Positions 16,203-24,859 of a stretch of DNA of 64,000 nucleotides are shown one piece after another. The notes beneath the pieces are model-generated. The model ran no database searches. It had not been told where the DNA came from and was given only the letters and a program-made list of their open reading frames with translations. A program made the position numbers and the translations under genes. How positions within the stretch are numbered: position 1 is the stretch's first letter; every line of letters begins with the position of its first letter. The stretch comes from Bryobacterales bacterium. Its GTDB lineage: Bacteria > Acidobacteriota > Terriglobia > Bryobacterales > Bryobacteraceae. Where the stretch lies: NCBI GenBank assembly GCA_003167495.1, contig PMSX01000342.1, positions 46,034 through 110,033 of the forward strand, written 5' to 3'.

Positions 16203-19200
16203 GTGCCTATTACGAAAATAGCGAGCAAAGCGGAGGCGAATGCACTGAATTTGTGTAAGCTGGCTTACCTTTCGTTGCTAACAATTACCTCGTTAGCCGC
16301 TTCGCTCGATCCGTCGAAGGAGATCCGCGGGTTCCATCAGGACGCATGGGGAATCGACCAAGGCCTGCCGCAGAACTCCGTCTATACAATTTTGCAGACC
16401 AACGATGGCTACATTTGGTTTGGGACCGAGCTCGGGCTGGTGCGTTTCGACGGATCGCACTTCGAAGTGTTCGACAAGAACAATACCCCGGGCATTGGAG
16501 ACAACGTGATCGTAGCCCTTCTGGAGGACCGAGCCGGAACTCTCTGGATTGGGACGTACAACGGCGGCGTGGTTTGCTACGCGAGAAACAAATTCAAGAC
16601 GTTGGATGACAAGAAAGGGTTGCCCGGCAACACCGTGCGCGCCCTTGCCGAAGACACGTCCGGCGACATCTGGATTGGGACGGATGCCGGATTAGCGCGC
16701 AGCCACAACGGGCGCCTTACGGTTTACAAGAAGACTGACGGCTTGGCGGGGGATCAAATTTACGCGCTGGCTACCAGTCTCGACAACACGGTGTGGATCG
16801 GCACACAAGACGGGCTTACTAGTTACCATGACGGGAAATTCTCAAGTTACAAGGGAGTAGCGGGCTTGCCGAACTCGCGGATCCAATCTTTGTTTGCCGA
16901 TACGGACGGCAGTTTGCTAATTGGGATGAATGGCGGTGGTCTGAGTGAGTGGCGCGATGGACAGTTCACCAACATCACCAAGCGGAATGGCCTTCCAGAC
17001 AACGGCGTTCCGGCCCTGCTCGCGGATGGCGCAAACTCTGTCTGGATTGGTACCTATGGCGGAGGGTTGTGCCGCAAGGTGGGCAAGACGTTCAGCTATT
17101 ACACCAAAAACGATGGATTGCCCATTGACGATGTGCGCGCGTTATTCGAAGACCGCGACGGCTCTGTGTGGATTGGCACGGGAGGCGGCGGTTTGGTGCG
17201 GTTGTCCGCCGGGCGGCTATTCACCTCCTATGGCGAGCGGGAAGGCCTATCCGTCGACACCGCGCTGCCAGTCATGGAAGACAGCCACGGCGATATGTGG
17301 GTCGGCACCAACGGCGGGGGAGTTAACCGCTGGCACGACGGCAAGTTCACGGCGTTCACTCACAAAGATGGTTTGGCCGACGACGTTGTGTTCTCACTGG
17401 CGGAGGATCAGCGCGGCGATCTGTGGATTGGTACTCACGGCGGACTGAGCCGATGGAGCCGGGGACATTTTTCCACGTATACCACGCATGACGGGCTTCC
17501 GCTGAATTCGGTGGTCTCCCTCTTTGTGGATCACGCGGGAACTTTGTGGGCGGGGACGCGCAAGGGACTGTCGCGTAAAGACGGGGACAGGTTTACAACG
17601 CTGACAACCGAGGACGGACTTTCAAGCAGCTTTATCCAAAGCATTGCCGAGGATCGCAGCGGCAACCTTTGGGTGGGCACGCGCGGCGGCGGCGCAAACC
17701 GTTACGCGCACGGCCACTTTGATGTGTTTAACACGAGGAACGGCTTATCCAACGATGCCGTGAATGCGTTCTACGAAGACAAAAAAGGTGTAATGTGGTT
17801 GGCGACTTCTGGCGGTTTGAACCGTCTCAAGAATGGCAGACTCACGTCATTCACCGTCAAAGACGGTCTTCTGGCCGACGAGATTTCTTCTATCCTGGAG
17901 GACGATGCCGAGCCCGCAAATCTTTGGTTGAGTTCACCGCGCGGTGTGTTTCGCGTGGCCAAGCAGGACTTGGATGACTTCGCGGACAAGAAGATCGAAC
18001 ATATCCCCTACGTTTCGTACGGTGTGTCGGACGGCATGAACACTACCGATTGCAATGGCGGAATTCAGCCGGCGGGTTGGAAAGCAAGAGATGGCCGGAT
18101 GTGGTTTCCCACAATGAAGGGCGTGGTGACGGTAGATCCGAGTAAAGCCGGCTTAGCGACGCCGCCGCCCCAGGTGTTGATTGAGAGTGCGCGCATTGGG
18201 GGAATCGACGCTGACGTTAGCACTCATCTCGAAGCGCCGCCAGGATCGGCTGATTTGGAATTTCGTTATGCCGCCCCCACGTTTATTTCGCCCCAAAAAA
18301 CCGTTTTCAAATACATGCTGGACGGCTATGACCGCGACTGGGTGGATGCCGGCACGCGGCGCATGGCTTTCTATACAAACATTCCACCGCGTGCTTACAC
18401 TTTTAGGGTGGTGGCCAGCAGCGGTTTCGGCAAATTTAGCCGCGAAGCGAAATTCGATTTTAAACTGGCGCCTTTCTTTTACCAAACCCTTTGGTTCCAG
18501 GGCTTGTGCGCGTTTTGTGCCGCTGCCATAGCTCTGGCTCTCTACGCGTCGCATGTGAGGTCTGTGGAAGGACGCGAACGAGCGCTGGAGGCTCGCGTCG
18601 ATGAGCGCATGTCTGAATTGCGGAATGCGTTAGCGGAACGCGGCCGCGCCGAAAGGGAATTGGTCAAGGCGAAACAATCCGCCGAAGAAGCCAGCCGTGT
18701 GAAGAGCGAGTTTCTGGCCAACATGAGCCATGAGATTCGCACGCCGATGAATGGCATTGTCGGGATGACGGATCTGGCGCTCGCCACCGATCTGAGTCCC
18801 GAGCAGTATGAGTATTTGGGAATGATCAAGTACTCAGCCGATTCACTCCTCACTGTCATTAACGACATTCTGGACTTCTCAAAAGTGGAGGCTGGGAAAC
18901 TCGACTTCGAACCGATTGACTTCGATCTGCGCGACAGCTTGGATGATACTTTGCGGCTGGTGGCATTCCGCGCCGATCAAAAGGGGTTGGAGATCGTTTG
19001 CGACCTGGGCGAGGGCGTGCCTGAAATGATCCGTACCGACCCCACCAGACTGCGGCAGATTGTCTTGAATTTGCTGGGCAACGCCGTTAAATTCACGCAA
19101 CGCGGCGAAGTTGTCCTGCAGGTGGCATGTGAGTGGAAAGACGAATCGGGAGCGCTGTTGCATTTCATTGTGCGCGATACCGGAATTGGAATACCACGCG

Positions 19201-20288
19201 ATAAGTTGACCACTATCTTTGAAGCTTTTTCGCAAGCCGACTCTTCCACGACTCGGAGGTTTGGAGGCACTGGTCTCGGTTTGGCGATTTGCCACCGTCT
19301 CGTCCAATTGATGGGCGGCAAGATCTGGGTCGAGAGCGAAGAGGGCGCGGGTAGCCAGTTTCACTTCACCATGAGAACGGACGCCACCGAGACGAAACGG
19401 TCTTCTGAGCAGAGCGGAGAGATCCCGGAATTGGCTGGGGTTTCCGTGTTAATTGTGGAAGACCATGTAACGAGCCGGCGTGTTTTGCGCGAGCAACTCG
19501 CCCGCTGGGGCATGCGTGCCATCACTGCTCCCAACGTGAACGAAGCGCTCTCACGGTTGCGCCAAGCCAAGAACGCCGCCGAACCTTTCTCGTTAGTGCT
19601 GGCCGACGTGCATCTGCCCGATGGAGATGGGTTCAGCCTGGTTGAGAAGATCAACCGTCAACCAGCGCTGGCGGCGGCCACCATCATGATGTTCACGCCC
19701 GGCCACAAGCTGATTGAAGCCGCGCGCTGCCGTGACTTGGGAGTAGTAGCCTACATTACGAAGCCGATTCGCGGGCACGAGTTGAGCGCAGCGCTGAAAG
19801 CCGCGCATGTTAAAGCGGCGCGGGGCCCCGGCGAGGCCCCTATCTCTCTAAGAAGTGAAGTCACTCCCGAGAGACGAACGGTCCGGGCGCTGCGGGTTCT
19901 CTTGGCAGAAGACAATCCGATCAATCAGCGTCTCACACTCCGGCTCCTCGAAAAACGTGGACATACGGTGGTTGCTGCCGCCGACGGAATGGAAGCGCTC
20001 GAAGCGCTCGATCGAGATGCCTTCGACCTTGTGTTGATGGACGTTCAAATGCCGCGTATGGACGGCTTCCAGGTAACTGGGATTGTGAGAGAACGGGAAA
20101 AAATCACAGGTGCGCATCTGCCGATTTTTGCCATGACTGCGCACGTGCTTAAGGGCGACGAAGAGCGCTGCCTCAGTGCGGGGATGGACGGTTATATCCC
20201 AAAACCAGTGAGCCCGAAGGAATTGATAGCGGTGGTAGAGAGCGTTTCGATTCCGATATCGCCTGCGTCCGCATCAGCATCGGCCTAG
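16203..20288 (+). CDS. Hybrid two-component sensor: 14-repeat propeller, Y_Y_Y domain, histidine kinase, two receivers
   Basis: 1361 aa, GTG start, with a signal/anchor segment (residues 17-34). The periplasmic sensor has 14 two-component-regulator propeller repeats of the type x-(I/L)-W-I-G-T-x-x-G-G-(L/V), enough for two seven-bladed propellers (about 40-650). It is followed by a Y_Y_Y-type beta domain (about 690-750, 'TFRVVASSGFGKFS') and one transmembrane helix ('LWFQGLCAFCAAAIALALYA'). The cytoplasmic part has HisKA with 'FLANMSHEIRTPMNG', HATPase_c with N, G1 ('DTGIGIP') and G2 ('GGTGLGLAI') boxes, receiver 1 with Asp in 'LADVHLP', and receiver 2 with Asp in 'LMDVQMP'. There is no DNA-binding domain, so output must pass to a partner. 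Related proteins in Bacteroidetes sense glycan fragments; that role here is inference. Confidence 0.92.
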   Translation: MPITKIASKAEANALNLCKLAYLSLLTITSLAASLDPSKEIRGFHQDAWGIDQGLPQNSVYTILQTNDGYIWFGTELGLVRFDGSHFEVFDKNNTPGIGDNVIVALLEDRAGTLWIGTYNGGVVCYARNKFKTLDDKKGLPGNTVRALAEDTSGDIWIGTDAGLARSHNGRLTVYKKTDGLAGDQIYALATSLDNTVWIGTQDGLTSYHDGKFSSYKGVAGLPNSRIQSLFADTDGSLLIGMNGGGLSEWRDGQFTNITKRNGLPDNGVPALLADGANSVWIGTYGGGLCRKVGKTFSYYTKNDGLPIDDVRALFEDRDGSVWIGTGGGGLVRLSAGRLFTSYGEREGLSVDTALPVMEDSHGDMWVGTNGGGVNRWHDGKFTAFTHKDGLADDVVFSLAEDQRGDLWIGTHGGLSRWSRGHFSTYTTHDGLPLNSVVSLFVDHAGTLWAGTRKGLSRKDGDRFTTLTTEDGLSSSFIQSIAEDRSGNLWVGTRGGGANRYAHGHFDVFNTRNGLSNDAVNAFYEDKKGVMWLATSGGLNRLKNGRLTSFTVKDGLLADEISSILEDDAEPANLWLSSPRGVFRVAKQDLDDFADKKIEHIPYVSYGVSDGMNTTDCNGGIQPAGWKARDGRMWFPTMKGVVTVDPSKAGLATPPPQVLIESARIGGIDADVSTHLEAPPGSADLEFRYAAPTFISPQKTVFKYMLDGYDRDWVDAGTRRMAFYTNIPPRAYTFRVVASSGFGKFSREAKFDFKLAPFFYQTLWFQGLCAFCAAAIALALYASHVRSVEGRERALEARVDERMSELRNALAERGRAERELVKAKQSAEEASRVKSEFLANMSHEIRTPMNGIVGMTDLALATDLSPEQYEYLGMIKYSADSLLTVINDILDFSKVEAGKLDFEPIDFDLRDSLDDTLRLVAFRADQKGLEIVCDLGEGVPEMIRTDPTRLRQIVLNLLGNAVKFTQRGEVVLQVACEWKDESGALLHFIVRDTGIGIPRDKLTTIFEAFSQADSSTTRRFGGTGLGLAICHRLVQLMGGKIWVESEEGAGSQFHFTMRTDATETKRSSEQSGEIPELAGVSVLIVEDHVTSRRVLREQLARWGMRAITAPNVNEALSRLRQAKNAAEPFSLVLADVHLPDGDGFSLVEKINRQPALAAATIMMFTPGHKLIEAARCRDLGVVAYITKPIRGHELSAALKAAHVKAARGPGEAPISLRSEVTPERRTVRALRVLLAEDNPINQRLTLRLLEKRGHTVVAAADGMEALEALDRDAFDLVLMDVQMPRMDGFQVTGIVREREKITGAHLPIFAMTAHVLKGDEERCLSAGMDGYIPKPVSPKELIAVVESVSIPISPASASASA

Positions 20289-20306
20289 CCGTCCGTGTGT
20301 AAGACC

Positions 20307-20558
20307 CTAACCCACAATCGACATCGTGCTTTGGCTCATCTCATTGTCAACCAGCTCCATTTTTACGTTCGCCGTAAAATCGAGATTCGACTTGAGTAGG
20401 CTAGCCATTGTAGTGCTGAGACTGACGCTGTCTGCCATAGTGGACCCTGCCGTTAGTGGGTTGCTCGCGCTCTGAAATGCTTGATTGAGCCCGTTAGCGG
20501 CGCTTTCAAAGGCCGCGCTCGCATTTTGCATGCCTGCTGCTGCAATGGAAAAGTTCAT
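20307..20558 (-). CDS. Orphan mini flagellar-rod-like protein
   Basis: 83 aa. The N-terminus 'IAAAGMQNASAAFESAANGLNQA' matches the conserved start of flagellar rod/hook proteins (A-x-x-G-M-x-A-x-x-x-x-x-x-x-A-N-N). The C-terminus 'MASLLKSNLDFTANVKMELVDNEMSQSTMSIVG' matches their closing helix (M-x-x-x-x-x-x-x-x-Y-x-A-N-x-K-x-x-x-T-x-D-E-M). The whole middle domain is replaced by about 20 residues. No other flagellar gene is in the window. Similar tiny rod-C-terminal proteins are annotated in other bacteria; the role of this one is unknown. It is convergent with the hybrid kinase. Confidence 0.55.
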   Translation of the reverse strand: MNFSIAAAGMQNASAAFESAANGLNQAFQSASNPLTAGSTMADSVSLSTTMASLLKSNLDFTANVKMELVDNEMSQSTMSIVG

Positions 20559-20695
20559 TTCTTGTGTCTTACCTTAAAATGCTTATCGGCCTGTTCCGCC
20601 AAAACTAGAAAATGAGAGCCGCGTCCGCCTGCATACCCTTACCGAGAATAGCTTGAGGGGGTCAATTCCGGAAGGGAGGGCTTGATCGTAGTCAC

Positions 20696-21679
20696 CTAAC
20701 CTCTGGGTCTTCTCACCTGCGCCCAGAAGCCAAAGCCGACAAAAGCCAGAAATCCCAGCCCCCAGATCCGAAACCCAAAGTTGCTAGCCGGGACAATCCA
20801 GGAATCGGGCCAAATCTCCTTAGCGAGGAACGAAACCGCTCCGCCCACCAGCCCGACGCTGAACCAAGCTCCCATGATGACCAGCAAAGGCGCGCGCCGC
20901 CAGAGGGCCTCCACTTGCTGGGGCACCTTTTCGCGAAGTACCTGCCAACCGTAATAGGCCAAAGCCAGCGTCGCTTCCCCGGCACTTTTGCGCTTGAGCG
21001 GAGTGTCTTCTTTTCTAATGGTGGCTGCACCTGAGATCTCCAAGGGAGGCGGAATAACGTTAGTACCCCAATACGCCGTTTGCAGCGTAGTCGCGAGATC
21101 GGCGGCGCGCACGTAGTTGGCATAGCCGCCGGCTTCGAGCAACCGGTGCCCAATCTGAAGCAGCGCTTGCGGCGCCGTTTCCCAATGCGGCAGCTTCTGC
21201 CAGCCCGCGCTTTCCAGCACTTGTTCGGCGGCGCCAAGTTTCGTCTCCGCGTCCATTTTCGCTACGTTCGTGAGACGTACCAGCAGCTGCTCAACATTGG
21301 CCTGTATGGGTTCAAACTCGGGCTTGGAGCGCAGCTCATCCACGCGCGAAGGGTCGGTCGTCACCGCTTCAATGAACCGTCCTACCGCCCACTCTCTGCG
21401 GTCCGTATTGATGGCGTGTACAGTTTCGTTCACCAGATGTTCCACTCGAGCCACCTGCTCGGGCGGAGCCACGGGTTGCAGAATCTGTGTGAGTTTGGAC
21501 AGATCCGCCACCGCCAGTTCGCGAATCACGGTTGTGTCGTTGACGACGGTTTGTTGAGTCGAGGCTGAGGGCGATGGTTCGCCGGCTCCGGCAACTGGTC
21601 CAGACTGGCCAGTGGTGGGTGTGAGCTTCGCTTCGGAAACCCCCGCGCCTGCCGCGCCTCCGGTTGGCGCTATATGCAT
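20696..21679 (-). CDS. Membrane protein of unknown function
   Basis: 327 aa from the ATG at 21679. The frame stays open to 21841 but that part overlaps the upstream creatininase, and no clear ribosome-binding site is seen. The first 60 residues are Ala/Gly/Pro/Ser/Thr-rich. Residues 60-200 are helical with several Glu/Asp/Arg-rich segments ('LTQILQPVAPPEQVARVEHLVNET'). Two transmembrane helices lie near the C-terminus ('APLLVIMGAWFSVGLVGGAVSFLA' and 'IWGLGFLAFVGFGFWA'). I recognise no family. It sits 47 nt downstream of a creatininase-family gene on the same strand and may be co-transcribed with it. Confidence 0.6.
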   Translation of the reverse strand: MHIAPTGGAAGAGVSEAKLTPTTGQSGPVAGAGEPSPSASTQQTVVNDTTVIRELAVADLSKLTQILQPVAPPEQVARVEHLVNETVHAINTDRREWAVGRFIEAVTTDPSRVDELRSKPEFEPIQANVEQLLVRLTNVAKMDAETKLGAAEQVLESAGWQKLPHWETAPQALLQIGHRLLEAGGYANYVRAADLATTLQTAYWGTNVIPPPLEISGAATIRKEDTPLKRKSAGEATLALAYYGWQVLREKVPQQVEALWRRAPLLVIMGAWFSVGLVGGAVSFLAKEIWPDSWIVPASNFGFRIWGLGFLAFVGFGFWAQVRRPRG

Positions 21680-21726
21680 TCCAATTTGATCGAAGCACAC
21701 CGCGCCGCAAAAGCGAAACAGTGCTC

Positions 21727-22584
21727 TTATTGTTTGGTGTCCGCCGGGTGCGAAGATTCTTCGAAAAATTCGCGTTGGAGCGATAAACTTCGCTGATCCG
21801 ACTTGATTGCCCGGACCGCCCCGGCAATGGCCGAGGCCCAAGCCTTCATGTCAAACTCGCCCAGTTCAGTTGTCGCCGGTGCTCCATCGCCGGCATAGTG
21901 ATTCGGAAACTTGGCGTACCACCAAATGCCGGTATAGACGCCGCTGGGCAGATCGAGACGGTTCAAATCGGCGCCCGATTCGCGGCCGGCCCGATCCAAG
22001 TGGACCAAATCTGGGCGCGAAACCATCGTATGCGCGGTCTCCGACTCCCCAGCGTGGGCATCCACTTTCGTCTTCAAAGCTGGCCGGCCCGGCGGATAAG
22101 CACTGTGGCCGAGAACATAAACCACATAGTCATGCGGCGTAGCGAGTTGTGCTTGCGCGAAGAAAGGCAATAAATTATTGTTGCCGCCATGGCCGTTCAC
22201 AATGAGAATTTTCTTGCAGCCATTGCGCGCCATTTCGTCGGTGGTTTCCTGCAGCAACTCGAGTTGCATTTTGGCGCTATACGCCAGCGTGCCGGGTTCG
22301 TGCTTGGCCTCGAAAATCTGGCCATAAAAATAAGGCGGAAAGATGATGGCGTACTCTTCCCCGGCCGCGTGTTCGGAAGCGTAGCGCACGTTGATCAAAT
22401 CCGTGCCCAGCGGCAGCTGCGGGCCGTGCTTTTCAATAATGCCAAACGGTAACAGGCAGGTGTTTTGGCTTTGTTTTAGCGCCGACTGAAAGTCTTCGGC
22501 CGTGAGTTCTTCCCATTTGAAGGGTAGCTTCTGCGCAAAGCAGACAGTGGCCAGCGCGCAGGCAAGCAAGAGTGTCTTCGACAT
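21727..22584 (-). CDS. Exported creatininase-family amidohydrolase
   Basis: 285 aa with a signal peptide (MSKTLLLACALATVCFA). Creatininase-fold metal-binding motifs are present: 'GIIEKHGPQLPLGTD' (Glu/His/Asp ligands, about 49-63), 'VNGHGGNN' (about 129-136) and 'DAHAGESETAHTM' (about 173-185, with the conserved Glu). Family members hydrolyse cyclic or linear amides such as creatinine or formamidopyrimidines. Cytosolic members are the norm, so export is notable and the substrate is not inferable. A membrane-protein gene follows on the same strand. Confidence 0.82.
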   Translation of the reverse strand: MSKTLLLACALATVCFAQKLPFKWEELTAEDFQSALKQSQNTCLLPFGIIEKHGPQLPLGTDLINVRYASEHAAGEEYAIIFPPYFYGQIFEAKHEPGTLAYSAKMQLELLQETTDEMARNGCKKILIVNGHGGNNNLLPFFAQAQLATPHDYVVYVLGHSAYPPGRPALKTKVDAHAGESETAHTMVSRPDLVHLDRAGRESGADLNRLDLPSGVYTGIWWYAKFPNHYAGDGAPATTELGEFDMKAWASAIAGAVRAIKSDQRSLSLQREFFEESSHPADTKQ

Positions 22585-22657
22585 GAAACTGAGTGTATCG
22601 CTAAACTACCACTCAGCAATGAAATCAACTGGGACGGTCTAATGAAACTCTGAAGTC

Positions 22658-23290
22658 CTAGTGCGCTGCGAGAATGCACTGTGTAAGAATGTCCGGCAAG
22701 ATGTTTTGGTCGAAAAGTATTTTGAAAGAAAGGCGGTCGACTCTGATTTTCTCGACATCGGCGTTCAAAGCTGCCGCAATCTCGCTCTCGCTGTAACCAG
22801 CAACTGTTAGACAACACAGATCCTTCTCGTACGTCGACATGTTTGCCCCTCCCGCATCGCCTTCTAACAGGTTCGCGCAAATGGCGGGACTCAGAAAAAG
22901 TCCTCCGGAGGCCACAACGTGAATGGCCCGCGCCAGATCGACAGGCGCCGAATCTCCCGCCACATACCCGCACGCGCCGGCCTTGAATGCTTCAATCACA
23001 TATCCCACATCTGTATGAGCGGTGACGAAGAGGACCTTGGAGGTCCGGGCTCCCGAAAGTATTTCTTTTGCAACGCCAATTCCGTTTACTTGGGGGAGTT
23101 CTATTTCAAGCAAAGTAACATCAGGACGCTTAAAGTCTGCGAGCTTGATAGTTTCTTTTCCATCTGCTGCCTCTGCGACAACCTGGAAAGTTGGATCGCG
23201 TTCCAGCAGCAGACGAAGCCCGTTCCGAACGATGGGTTGGTGATTCGCAAGGAGAATTCGGATCGGCGGTCGAGCGTCGCTTAACGGCAT
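22658..23290 (-). CDS. NarL/FixJ-like response regulator with a degenerate (pseudo-)receiver
   Basis: 210 aa. The receiver domain (10-128) aligns well with NarL-type regulators ('IVRNGLRLLLERDPTFQVVAEAADG', 'VLFVTAHTDVGYVIEAFKAGACGYV'). The phospho-acceptor Asp is Glu62 (TLLEIELP). The acidic pair is Asn16-His17 instead of Asp-Asp, and the conserved Lys is replaced by Gly112 (YVAGDS instead of YLLKDS). The C-terminal part (150-210) has a LuxR-type HTH outline ('CCLTVAGYSESEIAAALNADVEKIRVDR') but is also weak. It is divergent from the RND efflux operon, whose distal end carries a canonical kinase/regulator pair. It probably acts without phosphorylation. Confidence 0.75.
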   Translation of the reverse strand: MPLSDARPPIRILLANHQPIVRNGLRLLLERDPTFQVVAEAADGKETIKLADFKRPDVTLLEIELPQVNGIGVAKEILSGARTSKVLFVTAHTDVGYVIEAFKAGACGYVAGDSAPVDLARAIHVVASGGLFLSPAICANLLEGDAGGANMSTYEKDLCCLTVAGYSESEIAAALNADVEKIRVDRLSFKILFDQNILPDILTQCILAAH

Positions 23291-23547
23291 GACAAATCAA
23301 TCATAGGAGGCTAACTATGCGGGGTGAAATCCCTTGTACAGGGTATTAGCCCACTGATCATCGGGTAGAAGCTGATTTAAAAGGACGGATTTCGAGGCTT
23401 CTCGATCCCATTCGCTCGAGTTTTTGATGAACGGGGAAGCGTCGTACCTAACCAGCACCGCGAAAACTCCCGCCCAGAAGGTATTGTGATCGTACCTTGG
23501 TCACATTAGATTAGAACAGTGAGTTTTTCAATGGGGGATTCCCACTG
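23291..23547. other. Divergent regulatory region upstream of the RND operon
   Basis: 257 nt between the pseudo-receiver regulator and the efflux operon. It contains AGGAGG (23305-23310) placed 6 nt before an 11-codon ORF at 23317-23349 (MRGEIPCTGY, stop), a possible leader peptide. Overlapping it is a near-palindrome centred on TGTACA (about 23331-23348) that could be an operator. Both are weak calls from sequence pattern only. Confidence 0.3.
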
Positions 23548-24837
23548 ATGTCCAACAACCACTCCGGCACCTACCGGAAGAGTACGGGTTCTCGATCAAT
23601 GGCTCTCCGAATCGTTGCTTTTGTGTCAGGGGCACTCAGCCTAGCAGTGACGGTCGCGTCGTGCGGCAAGAATCAGTCCGTCCAAGCCCGGACTGAGGCG
23701 CCAAGGTCTCGGGTGGAAGTGGGAGTAACCGAAGCTGTCAGAAAGCCCCTGACTCGAGAGCTGACGATCTCCTCAGAGTTCGTTCCGTTCCAGGAAATCG
23801 ATATCTATGCGAAAGAATCCGGCTTTGTGAAGCGATTGCTGGTGGACTACGGAAGCCACGTTCGCCAGGGGCAACTGTTGGCCGTTTTGGAAATACCGGA
23901 GCTGGAAGCGACGATCAAACAAGACGAGTCCGCGATCATGAGTCTGGCGGACCAGGTAAAAAACGCGGAGCACCAACTGGATCGCGTGCAGGCTGAGCAC
24001 AAGGTGTTGCATCTTGAATTTGACCGCATAAACAGCGTGGCCCAAGGCAGGCCGGGGCTAGTGGCGCAGCAAGAGGTAGACGACGTTCAGGGTCGAGATC
24101 TGGCATCCGAGGCGCAGGTTGAGGGAGCGAAATCGAATGTCGAGGTTGCACGCAGTAATTGGGTAGCCGCGAAGGCAAAGCTAGAACACGACCAGGCCTT
24201 ATATGCCTATGCGAGAATCACCGCTCCTTTCGCCGGCGTTGTGACTCAGCGCTATGCGAATCTGGGCACGCTGCTACAGGCCGGCACCAGTTCCAGCACG
24301 CAGGCGATGCCGCTCGTCAAGCTATCCAAAGAGGACCTGTTTCGCCTTGTCATCCCCGTGCCCGAGACTTACGTAGGAGCGATCAGGGTTGGTGATTCGG
24401 TGGCGGTTCGCGTGCCTGCGCTCAATCAAACTTTTCCCGGCCGTGTCTCCCGTTTTGCCTTTGACGTGCACCAAGACACTCGCACCATGCACACAGAAGT
24501 GGACGTGCCAAATCCGAAAGGGACGCTGCTACCTGGCGTCTATGCCGAAGTCGTTCTCACCTTGACCAAAGATACCGACGCTCTCACAGTGCCCTTGGAA
24601 TCGGTGGATCGGGAAGGCGACAAGGCCTCGGTCTATCTTGTCGATACTTCGGGCAAGGTTGAACTCCGCACGGTAAAGCTCGGCGTCGAGACGGCCACTG
24701 ATGTTGAAGTATTGTCGGGTTTGCGGGAGGGCGATCAAGTCATTGTGAGCGACCGTTCTAGCCTAACGCCTGGACAAGAGGTTAGCGCTCACCGCATAGC
24801 TCCCACTACCGCCAAATCCAAAGTGGGTCAATCCTAA
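23548..24837 (+). CDS. RND efflux periplasmic adaptor (HlyD/AcrA type)
   Basis: 429 aa; a lipoprotein-like signal with Cys after 'SLAVTVAS' suggests inner-membrane anchoring (ATG 23548; ATG 23599 is an alternative start). The order is barrel-sandwich half ('VPFQEIDIYAKESGFVKRLLVDYGSHVRQGQLLAVLEIPELE'), a coiled-coil hairpin (about 120-215), the second lipoyl half with 'YARITAPFAGVVTQRYANLGTLLQAG', then the beta-barrel and membrane-proximal domains (about 260-420). It links the pump encoded 22 nt downstream to the TolC-like channel. First gene of a five-gene operon ending with a two-component system. Confidence 0.93.
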   Translation: MSNNHSGTYRKSTGSRSMALRIVAFVSGALSLAVTVASCGKNQSVQARTEAPRSRVEVGVTEAVRKPLTRELTISSEFVPFQEIDIYAKESGFVKRLLVDYGSHVRQGQLLAVLEIPELEATIKQDESAIMSLADQVKNAEHQLDRVQAEHKVLHLEFDRINSVAQGRPGLVAQQEVDDVQGRDLASEAQVEGAKSNVEVARSNWVAAKAKLEHDQALYAYARITAPFAGVVTQRYANLGTLLQAGTSSSTQAMPLVKLSKEDLFRLVIPVPETYVGAIRVGDSVAVRVPALNQTFPGRVSRFAFDVHQDTRTMHTEVDVPNPKGTLLPGVYAEVVLTLTKDTDALTVPLESVDREGDKASVYLVDTSGKVELRTVKLGVETATDVEVLSGLREGDQVIVSDRSSLTPGQEVSAHRIAPTTAKSKVGQS

Positions 24838-24859
24838 CCGGTCAATCATTGCTAGATTC

